In this document: positions 1 through 5,330 of the stretch, one piece after another | Position numbering within the stretch: position 1 is the stretch's first letter | Layout: the number at the start of each line of letters is the position of its first letter | Assembly: GCA_019241735.1 (NCBI GenBank) | Contig: JAFAWN010000340.1 | Coordinates: 1 to 5,330, forward strand | Reading direction: 5' to 3' | Length of the DNA: 5,330 bases | Source: Terriglobales bacterium | GTDB lineage: Bacteria > Acidobacteriota > Terriglobia > Terriglobales > Acidobacteriaceae | Translations under genes and position numbers: made by a program | Notes under the pieces: generated by a model | The model's input: only the letters and a program-made list of their open reading frames with translations | Told to the model about the DNA's origin: nothing | The model's database searches: none

Positions 1-1563
1 CTTCAGAAGCTGTTCCATGGATTGGTCGTCCGTGAGCCCGGCAGGTGACTGGCTTTCAAGCTTCTCTCCGTCTTTGTTTTTGCGGCCGATAAAGTACTGG
101 CTCAGATTTGGCGTCCAAGTCAGAGCCAAAATTAAAGAGGTAAACAAAGACACAGTCATGGTGACGGCCAGCGCGCGAAAAAATGTTCCGGTGACACCGG
201 TGATTGCGATCAGAGGCAGGAACACCACTACCGGAGTTACGGTCGATCCCACCAGCGGCACCGTAATCTCTTTCAGTGCGCTGTGGATCGCCTCCAGACG
301 CCCCTGACCGGCGGCGCGATGCAGCACAATGTTCTCAACAACTACGATCGCATCGTCGATCACCAAGCCGACGGCAGCGGCCAGCCCTCCCAAGGTCATC
401 AAGTTGAAACTTTGATTGAGAAGTTTTAAGGCTACAAAAGTGAAGAGTATGGTCACCGGAATGACCAGCCCGGCAACAATCGACGTTCCCCAATCGCGCA
501 AGAACACGACCAGAATGATCGAAGCCAGGATCACACCTAGGATGATCGCATCGCGAACGCTTTTGATGGAGTCGCTTACTATGACCGATTGATCGTAAAA
601 AGGCTGAATCACAACCCCGTGGGGCAGTGACCTCTGAAGGCGGTCTATCTCTGCGTGCACTTCATTCGCGACCTCCAGAGTATTGCTGTCCGGCTGGCGG
701 TTGATATTCAGCAATACTGCGGGCTTTCCCCGCGCGGTCACAATTGTGTAAACCGGTTTCACGGCCGCTTGCACAGTAGCTACATCGCCAATTCGAACCG
801 GGATTCCTGCCGGGGTCGCCTTGATCACCGTCGCAGCGATCTGATCAGGACTTTGGAGTTGTCCGCTCACTAATCCCAGAACCAGCTGATGATCGCCTTC
901 AAAGAGTCCGGGCGAATCGATCAGGTTCGTCCGCTTCATGACATCGAGAATGTCAGTGACGGTAATGTTCGCAGTGAGCAATTTTGCCGGATCTGGGATG
1001 ATATGGAACTCGGGTTCCTGGCCACCTTGAATCACTACGGTCGAAACTCCGTTCAGGCGGTTTATCCGGGGCTTGAGGTCGTAAGTTGCGATTTCCCAAA
1101 GCTGGGTCTGTGGAACCGTATCCGAGGTCAAGCTGTAACCCATGATAGGAAAACTCGCGAAAGTTAAGCGGTTGGCTACAATCTTCGCGGTATTGGGCAA
1201 TTCCGGCTGCACCCGCGAAATCTCGGCATTGACGAGTTGCAGCGTCTGGAACATGTCGCTGTTCCAATCGAAATAAAGGTCAATCTCGGCCGATCCGCGG
1301 CTGGTGATCGAACGAACGTTGACCAGTCCAGGAACGTTGTTCACCGCCTCCTCAATAGGCCGTGTGATGGTGACCATCATTTGGTCGATGGGCATGACCC
1401 CGTTATCAACCGCGATCAAAACCCGGGGGAAATTCGTAGTGGGGAAAACCGAAACCGGGATGGTGAAGGCCAGGTAGGCCCCAAGCAGCGCGATCGTAAT
1501 AATTAGAAAAATTACAGACTTCGAATGACGCACAAACCAATATGCGGATCCCGGCTGGGTCAC
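1..1563 (-). CDS. RND efflux permease, AcrB/HAE-type, N-terminal 521 residues (runs off the left edge)
   Basis: Inner-membrane proton-driven pump subunit of a tripartite efflux system. Reading the minus strand from the GTG at 1563 gives 521 codons without a stop up to base 1, about half of the usual ~1,030-1,080 residues. TM1 lies at about residues 16-35, followed by a periplasmic porter region (about 40-335) that contains RPIEEAVNNVPG. TM2 is at about 338-356, TM3 at 361-382 and TM4 at 388-412. TM4 has GLVIDDAIVVVEN, and its Asp403/Asp404 match the AcrB proton-relay pair Asp407/Asp408; metal-exporting HME members usually lack this adjacent pair. TM5 and TM6 follow (about 434-454 and 461-485), ending in the family's TWTP-like motif. 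The GTG at 1563 has GGGAG 11 nt upstream and leaves a normal short N-terminus before TM1; a GTG at 1581 is the in-frame alternative. It is third in the operon, 33 nt after the MFP. Family is certain; substrate is unknown. Confidence 0.95.
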   Translation of the reverse strand, partial: MTQPGSAYWFVRHSKSVIFLIITIALLGAYLAFTIPVSVFPTTNFPRVLIAVDNGVMPIDQMMVTITRPIEEAVNNVPGLVNVRSITSRGSAEIDLYFDWNSDMFQTLQLVNAEISRVQPELPNTAKIVANRLTFASFPIMGYSLTSDTVPQTQLWEIATYDLKPRINRLNGVSTVVIQGGQEPEFHIIPDPAKLLTANITVTDILDVMKRTNLIDSPGLFEGDHQLVLGLVSGQLQSPDQIAATVIKATPAGIPVRIGDVATVQAAVKPVYTIVTARGKPAVLLNINRQPDSNTLEVANEVHAEIDRLQRSLPHGVVIQPFYDQSVIVSDSIKSVRDAIILGVILASIILVVFLRDWGTSIVAGLVIPVTILFTFVALKLLNQSFNLMTLGGLAAAVGLVIDDAIVVVENIVLHRAAGQGRLEAIHSALKEITVPLVGSTVTPVVVFLPLIAITGVTGTFFRALAVTMTVSLFTSLILALTWTPNLSQYFIGRKNKDGEKLESQSPAGLTDDQSMEQLLK

Positions 1564-1596
1564 GGTACTTCGATCTCCCACTCCATATTCCGCCGT

Positions 1597-2931
1597 TTAT
1601 TTCTTGTCATTGGACTCGTCTGTTTTGGCGCCGGATTTATCCGCGGGACTGTCTTCACCGCTAGCTTCCCTAACTTCAATTTTGCTGTTGTCAGCCAGAC
1701 CGTATGCGCCTTCCGTGATTACCTTGTCTCCGGCGTGGAGGCCGTCCAGAATTTGCACCTTGTTGCCCTGCCGAATTCCCACCTGCACCGTTCTCTGATG
1801 AGCACGGCCATCGCCGCCAACGACCATCACAGTCTTCGCTCCCGCCTCTCCCGCGAGCAGGCTCACAGCCGGCACCACCAATGCGTCGGGGACCGTTTCC
1901 GCCAGCATTGAAACGTTTACACTCGAACCTGGTCTTAACGAGTTCCCAGGATTTTTTGCCTGCACCCAAATTTCTACAGTGGTGCTGTTGGGATCGAGTG
2001 CAGGACTTACCATTGTGACCTTCCCCTCTACCGGATCCGCTCCCGGCGCCGTAATCGTCGCTTTGTCTTTGACTTTTAACGATGCGGCATCCTGCTGTGA
2101 AATATGGGCGCGAGCGATTATTTGAGAGATGTCCATCACCGTGAGCAACGGAGTGCCGGCAGTCGCCATTTCGCCCGGATAAAGAGGACGGTCAGTGATA
2201 ACTCCATCGATCGGACTGCGGATTTCGGAATAGGCCAGCTGGGCTTCCGCTCCTGCGTATTTTCCTTTAGCGGACTCCAATTGACCGGCCGCTGATTTCA
2301 AAGTCCCCTGTTTTCCAATGGTCATCAAGGATTGCAGATGATTTTGCGCAATTTCGTATTGATTGCGCGCACTCGTCACATCGACATTGGACTGATCCAG
2401 TTCTTTTCGCGGCAATGCTCCCTGTTGGAACAGTTCCTGGCGGCTTTTGAAGACTTTCTCTTGCGCCTCCAGCAACCCTTTCGCCGCCTTAACGTCTAAT
2501 TGCGCCTTCTGTATAGCCTCTGGCAAGTCTGCGGCAGTCGTCGTCTGATAGGTTGCCTGCGCCTGGTCGTAGGTGCCTTTAGTATCCTGCGCCGCCGCCG
2601 CGAGATCCCTGTTTTCTAAAGTTGCCAGCAGTTGACCGCGATGCACGAAACTCCCGCGGGTTACGTAGAACTGTTTCACCGGTGCACTGATTTTAGGAAC
2701 AATCGCCGATTGCTGTAGCGGATAAAGTACCGCCGCCGCCTCTATGATCCTGTTAATTGAAGTCTTCTTAACCGCTACGACCTGCACCGGAACCGCCGGA
2801 TCCGCCTCGGCTGCCTTCTTGGCGCAACTGGCAAGCACAAGATCAAGGACTAACATGCAACTTGAGGCGAAAACAATCCGCGCCAATCGCGGCGTCTTAA
2901 TCGCGGAGGTGCTGTTTCGATTGGCGGGCAT
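1597..2931 (-). CDS. Periplasmic adaptor (membrane fusion) lipoprotein of an RND efflux pump
   Basis: Adaptor of the AcrA/HlyD family that joins the permease to the outer-membrane duct; 444 residues, slightly long for the family. The N-terminal hydrophobic stretch ends in the lipobox LASC with the lipidated Cys at 36, so a membrane-anchored periplasmic lipoprotein is expected. The first lipoyl half is at about 76-109 (IVPKISAPV, then RGSFVHRGQLLATLE). An alpha-helical hairpin spans about 110-232, with its tip at GALPRKELD (171-179). The second lipoyl half follows at 236-268 (IRSPIDGVITDR). After it come the beta-barrel (about 270-350) and a membrane-proximal domain to about 420. The last 24 residues are a charged Lys/Asp/Ser/Glu tail, probably disordered. 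The ATG at 2931 lies 4 nt after the OMF stop. Its only Shine-Dalgarno-like sequence (GGGA, 2944-2947) is within the final OMF codons, which suggests translational coupling. Family assignment is firm; the partner permease is inferred from adjacency. Confidence 0.95.
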   Translation of the reverse strand: MPANRNSTSAIKTPRLARIVFASSCMLVLDLVLASCAKKAAEADPAVPVQVVAVKKTSINRIIEAAAVLYPLQQSAIVPKISAPVKQFYVTRGSFVHRGQLLATLENRDLAAAAQDTKGTYDQAQATYQTTTAADLPEAIQKAQLDVKAAKGLLEAQEKVFKSRQELFQQGALPRKELDQSNVDVTSARNQYEIAQNHLQSLMTIGKQGTLKSAAGQLESAKGKYAGAEAQLAYSEIRSPIDGVITDRPLYPGEMATAGTPLLTVMDISQIIARAHISQQDAASLKVKDKATITAPGADPVEGKVTMVSPALDPNSTTVEIWVQAKNPGNSLRPGSSVNVSMLAETVPDALVVPAVSLLAGEAGAKTVMVVGGDGRAHQRTVQVGIRQGNKVQILDGLHAGDKVITEGAYGLADNSKIEVREASGEDSPADKSGAKTDESNDKK

Positions 2932-2935
2932 CGGG

Positions 2936-4264
2936 TTACAAATTCCCAGTTAACGTTTGCAGTTCAGCCATGGCCACCTTGAATCTTACCTGCCCATCGT
3001 CCAACGCATTGAGCGCCTGAGTCAACGTGTTTTGCGCATCCACCACCTCGAGCACTGTGGCTTCACCTGCCTTATACCTCAAAAGCACCAACCGCGAGCT
3101 CTCCGTCGCGAGCGTAACCGAGCGCCGGAGAGATTCGAGTTCAGCCTCCGCAGCCTTCGAACCTGCATATAAAGTTCGCAAGTCGGCAAGAAACTGCCGC
3201 TGCGCGAAAGTGAGTTCAAGGTTGGCCTGATCGCGGCGAAGTCCTGCCTGCTTTAGCTTGCTGATGCTTGCCCCCCAATTCCAGACCGGCAATTGCAGGC
3301 TCGCCACCGCCGAATAACCTAGGTTGTGGATACCATCCGTTCGAACTGCAAAGTGATTCGCATCAATGCCGTAAAAATAATCAAGTGTCAAAGACGGGAG
3401 AACGCCGCTCCAGGCATTCCCGACCCCCTGGCGGACAGCTTGCAGATTGGCGATTGCCGCGCGCAACTGGGGATTCTTGCTTACGGCTGCAATCTGCACC
3501 TCGGGAAATGGCGGCAATGCTTGCGGCGTAGCTAAATCATCAACCGCCGAAAAATTCTGATTGAAGTCCGGGAAAACCAGAATTGCCAGCTCCAGACGAT
3601 TCCGGTTCATCTCCAACTCGGCGGCGCGCAAATCGCGGTCCGCCTGCTCCATTTGTAGCTGCGCCTTTATGACATCGGAGTGGGCAATCTCGCCTCCCTT
3701 TTCAAGCTTTTGAGTGGTATCGAAAAAGGAGTGCGCTTGAGATGCAGCACGCTGCGAGTTCGCATACTTTCGTTGCGCGGTTATCAGGGCGTAATACGCA
3801 CGCGTGACCGTGACTACCAACCCGCGAGCTGCAATCTCGGAACGCGCTCGTGAGAGAGCCTCCAAAGCTGAGGCTCGTCGATATTCCGCCACGCCACCGA
3901 GAGATATGACCTCATGCGCGTTTCCCTGGCTCACATATTCATGCACGCCATTATTGGCGATAAACCTCCCCACGCCGGGAATACCTCCGCCTTGGGTATA
4001 AGTGAAGGCTGCGTTGTAATTTACGTTCGGCAGCAACGCCGCCCGCGCCTGCACTTTATCTTCCTTAGCGGACCGGTAGTCAGTGAGAGCGGCGCGATAT
4101 TCGGGATTGTTTTTCTTGGCCAGTTGCAGGCTATCGGCGAAAGTGAGAGTCAATGGCGGCGCGCCCTCCCCGGAACCTTCGGCCGTGAGCTGGGCAGAGG
4201 TTTGGGGGAAGGCCATCAACGCCACTGCGATCCAAATGGTTAACAAACATACGAGGCTGCTCAC
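2936..4264 (-). CDS. TolC-family outer-membrane efflux protein
   Basis: Outer-membrane duct of the tripartite pump; 442 residues, normal for the OEP/TolC family, which forms trimeric beta-barrel/alpha-barrel channels. The N-terminus is a Sec signal (hydrophobic 4-19, likely cleavage after TSA at 24) with no lipobox, so this is not a NodT-type lipoprotein. The two tandem OEP repeats are visible. The first begins LTFADSLQLAKKNNPEY (40-56) and continues to ALLPNVNYN. The second starts near VSKNPQLRAAI (about 260) with VLPSLTLDY. The C-terminal signature RYKAGEATVLEVVDAQNTL starts at residue 396, and the protein ends in AELQTLTGNL. Between them are long Ala/Leu/Gln-rich helices typical of the periplasmic tunnel. 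The start is the GTG at 4264, supported by a strong GGGAGG 6 nt upstream and by the signal peptide beginning there. It is the first gene of the operon, so promoter control probably acts upstream of it. Confidence 0.95.
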   Translation of the reverse strand: MSSLVCLLTIWIAVALMAFPQTSAQLTAEGSGEGAPPLTLTFADSLQLAKKNNPEYRAALTDYRSAKEDKVQARAALLPNVNYNAAFTYTQGGGIPGVGRFIANNGVHEYVSQGNAHEVISLGGVAEYRRASALEALSRARSEIAARGLVVTVTRAYYALITAQRKYANSQRAASQAHSFFDTTQKLEKGGEIAHSDVIKAQLQMEQADRDLRAAELEMNRNRLELAILVFPDFNQNFSAVDDLATPQALPPFPEVQIAAVSKNPQLRAAIANLQAVRQGVGNAWSGVLPSLTLDYFYGIDANHFAVRTDGIHNLGYSAVASLQLPVWNWGASISKLKQAGLRRDQANLELTFAQRQFLADLRTLYAGSKAAEAELESLRRSVTLATESSRLVLLRYKAGEATVLEVVDAQNTLTQALNALDDGQVRFKVAMAELQTLTGNL

Positions 4265-4270
4265 GGGTGA

Positions 4271-4276
4271 CCTCCC
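4271..4276 (-). promoter_or_regulatory. Ribosome binding site deciding the GTG start of the TolC-family gene
   Basis: Minus strand reads GGGAGG, then 6 nt (TCACCC), then GTG at 4264. This near-consensus Shine-Dalgarno at ideal spacing fixes the GTG start. The ATG just upstream (overlapping the Shine-Dalgarno) opens only a five-codon frame that ends at a TGA overlapping the GTG. Confidence 0.75.
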
Positions 4277-4412
4277 ATTTCTATAAATGTACGGGAAGAG
4301 GGCGATGCGAAGATGAATTTTATTGGCGAAGCGGCAGATTTACCACCATTTCAGCCAGCCATAAATCGGCGATGTTTTCGCACATGCAGCGAGAGTACAA
4401 TCCGGATACCTC

Positions 4413-4449
4413 GTGGATCCACCTTCTGTCCAACACTAACTAGGTGGAC
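4413..4449. promoter_or_regulatory. Palindrome and inverted repeats in the divergent intergenic region; possible operator
   Basis: The 239-bp gap between the efflux operon and the hydrolase gene contains the perfect 10-bp palindrome GTGGATCCAC (4413-4422). It also has a 7-bp inverted repeat TCCACCT (4418-4424) / AGGTGGA (4442-4448) with a 17-nt loop, and nested within that GTCCA (4428-4432) / TGGAC (4445-4449). The shared half-site is GTGGA. Pump operons are often controlled by dimeric repressors binding such sites, but no regulator gene is in the window, so an operator role is inference only. Short palindromes also arise by chance. Confidence 0.3.
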
Positions 4450-4457
4450 GGCGGGTA

Positions 4458-4484
4458 ATGATAGCGGAATTAGAAATCTTTCAA
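4458..4484 (-). promoter_or_regulatory. Weak candidate sigma70-type promoter for the efflux operon
   Basis: Minus strand reads TTGAAA (4484-4479), a 15-nt spacer, then TATCAT (4463-4458). Each hexamer matches the consensus at five of six positions, but the spacer is shorter than the usual 16-18. Transcription starting near 4451 would give a leader of about 190 nt before the OMF GTG, running through the palindrome at 4413-4422. The -35 element abuts the ribosome-binding region of the divergent hydrolase gene. Confidence 0.25.
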
Positions 4485-4503
4485 CGAAGAGGCTCTGCGG
4501 ACT

Positions 4504-5055
4504 TTGAATCCCACTCACCTTCTTAAGGCAATCGCATTTGCGGCCGACAAGCATCGCGGGCACCAGCGTAAGGACGCTGAGCGATCGCCCTACATCAATC
4601 ATCCCATCGCAGTTGCAACTGTCCTTGCGGCCGAAGGTGACGTATCTGATGAGGCAACGCTACTCGCCGCCATCCTGCACGACACCGTCGAGGACACCCA
4701 AACTACCTTTGAGGAACTATACGAACATTTTGGAGCCGAGGTGGAGGGCCTTGTGCGCGAGTTGACAGACGACAAGTCCCTCGAAAAAAGCGAGCGGAAG
4801 CGACTTCAGATCGAACACGCGCGAGCCTCTTCCGTTCGCGCAAAACTGGTGAAAATCGCAGACAAGATTTGCAATGTTCGGGACATAACGGTCAGGCCTC
4901 CTACAGATTGGGCGCTAGAACGTCGTCGCGAATATGTGACCTGGAGTGGGAAAGTGGTCGACGGATGCCGAAACGTGAACCCCAAGCTCGAAAAAGCATT
5001 TGATCTAGCGCTCGAACAGGCACAAGCCGTGTTGGACCTTAAGCGATCAGAGTAG
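4504..5055 (+). CDS. Stand-alone HD-domain (p)ppGpp hydrolase-like protein, MESH1/SpoT-hydrolase type
   Basis: Small alarmone hydrolase, expected to remove the 3' pyrophosphate of (p)ppGpp in a Mn-dependent reaction; 183 residues, close to human MESH1 (179). The HD fold covers the whole protein. The motifs in order are QRKD (21-24), SPYINHPIAVA (28-38, His33), LHDTVEDT (58-65, His59/Asp60 with Glu63/Asp64), LTDDK (87-91) and KLVKIADKICNVRD (114-127, Asp120/Asn124). His33, His59, Asp60 and Asp120 are the expected metal ligands, and all are present. No synthetase, TGS or ACT domain is attached. The start is TTG at 4504, with GAGG at 4489-4492 (11 nt away). An in-frame TAG at 4471 limits upstream extension, and the N-terminus aligns with MESH1 from here. 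MESH1 also acts on NADPH in animals, so another nucleotide substrate is possible. It is divergent from the efflux operon, and no functional link is shown. Confidence 0.92.
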   Translation: MNPTHLLKAIAFAADKHRGHQRKDAERSPYINHPIAVATVLAAEGDVSDEATLLAAILHDTVEDTQTTFEELYEHFGAEVEGLVRELTDDKSLEKSERKRLQIEHARASSVRAKLVKIADKICNVRDITVRPPTDWALERRREYVTWSGKVVDGCRNVNPKLEKAFDLALEQAQAVLDLKRSE

Positions 5056-5128
5056 GCGACTAGTGATGCGGATTAGCGATTCGCGCCCGGCTCGGTTGAC
5101 AGACTTCCCATCTCTCCTGTTCCCGCCG

Positions 5129-5138
5129 TGAACGTTCA
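5129..5138. repeat. 10-bp perfect palindrome in the gap between hydrolase and tRNA-Glu
   Basis: TGAACGTTCA is self-complementary over 10 bp. It sits in the 159-bp convergent gap (5056-5214), which otherwise shows no gene and no terminator hairpin followed by a T-run. It could be a protein-binding site or chance. Confidence 0.3.
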
Positions 5139-5214
5139 AGCTCCTTTCCACGGTTGCGTACCGTTACGGACGCGACTGTCGTAAAGGAGTGCAACGTAAC
5201 TGCCTTTATTTTGT

Positions 5215-5292
5215 TGGCGTCCCCGACGGGATTTGAACCCGTGTTACCGCCGTGAAAGGGCGATGTCCTAGGCCAGGCTAGACGACGGGGAC
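5215..5292 (-). tRNA. tRNA-Glu (anticodon UUC)
   Basis: The minus strand folds as a complete cloverleaf of 78 nt including the encoded CCA. The acceptor arm pairs GUCCCCG (5292-5286) with CGGGGAC (5225-5219), followed by discriminator G and CCA (5217-5215). The D arm begins GUCUAG and ends AGGAC, as in other bacterial tRNA-Glu. The anticodon stem pairs UCGCC with GGCGG (one U-G), around the loop CUUUCAC with anticodon UUC at 5256-5254. The T arm pairs ACGGG with CCCGU around UUCAAAU. The anticodon arm is nearly identical to that of E. coli tRNA-Glu. The gene is convergent to the hydrolase gene. No promoter can be picked out in the 38 bases upstream, so it may be transcribed from outside the window. 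Confidence 0.97.
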
Positions 5293-5330
5293 CTCATTGA
5301 CTCCAGGCAGACGACGCTAAGATTGTCAGG

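Noticed and set aside
953..1267. Minus-strand 104-residue open frame inside the permease region
   Set aside because: It is in another frame of the permease gene, which has a continuous family-matching translation here; the 104-residue product is Arg/Pro/His-rich with no motif.
4373..4401. TACAAT at 4396-4401 as the -10 of a hydrolase promoter
   Set aside because: It matches TATAAT at five of six positions, but no -35-like hexamer lies 16-18 nt upstream (TGTTTT region). Too weak to list as a feature.
4313..4602. Small open frames on both strands across the intergenic region (64 aa plus, 83 aa minus)
   Set aside because: No ribosome binding site, composition or motif supports them. The minus frame overlaps the start of the hydrolase gene antisense, and the plus frame reads into it out of register.
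5096..5124. TTGACA at 5096-5101 as a plus-strand -35 element
   Set aside because: The sequence 17 nt downstream is GTTCCC, not a -10 hexamer, and no plus-strand gene follows; the next gene is the tRNA on the other strand.
5153..5200. Hairpin or terminator from GTTGC (5153-5157), GTTACG (5163-5168) and the complementary GCAACGTAAC (5191-5200)
   Set aside because: The stems are only 5-6 bp with loops of about 26-33 nt, they compete with each other, and no T-run follows on either strand.
5293..5330. CTGACA near the right edge as a promoter or a second tRNA upstream of tRNA-Glu
   Set aside because: The hexamer 17 nt downstream (CTGGAG) is not a -10, and the 38 bases contain no CCA end or T-arm.

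Overview
The window carries most of a three-gene tripartite efflux operon on the minus strand, a stand-alone (p)ppGpp hydrolase-like gene on the plus strand, and a tRNA-Glu gene on the minus strand. Every protein gene can be placed in a known family by visible motifs. I found no CRISPR array, insertion sequence or toxin-antitoxin pair, and nothing that looks like a previously undescribed system.

Layout. From 4264 down to the left edge the order is outer-membrane factor (OMF, TolC-like), membrane fusion protein (MFP, AcrA/HlyD-like lipoprotein), RND permease (AcrB-like, first 521 residues only; the rest lies past base 1). The OMF-MFP gap is 4 nt and the MFP-RND gap is 33 nt, so one transcript is likely. 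The three products would form one pump: the permease in the inner membrane uses proton flux to move substrate, the MFP bridges the periplasm, and the OMF is the exit duct. The permease has the adjacent Asp pair of the drug-exporting HAE type, so organic compounds are a likelier substrate than metals. The substrate itself cannot be read from the sequence.

Between 4265 and 4503 is a 239-bp divergent intergenic region with weak promoter-like hexamers, a 10-bp palindrome and a 7-bp inverted repeat. Divergently, 4504-5055 encodes a small HD-domain hydrolase that resembles metazoan MESH1 over its whole length. The 159 bp at 5056-5214 hold no gene I can support. tRNA-Glu(UUC) at 5215-5292 is convergent to the hydrolase gene. 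The last 38 bases (5293-5330) show nothing identifiable.

Organism. A bacterium with a two-membrane envelope is implied by the OMF/MFP/RND set. Moderately high GC, GTG and TTG starts, the OMF-MFP-RND order and the general look of the proteins make an Acidobacteriota-like or related soil bacterium my best guess. This is recollection of family style, not a sequence match, and is held weakly. The intact frames and single-copy tRNA look like ordinary chromosome.
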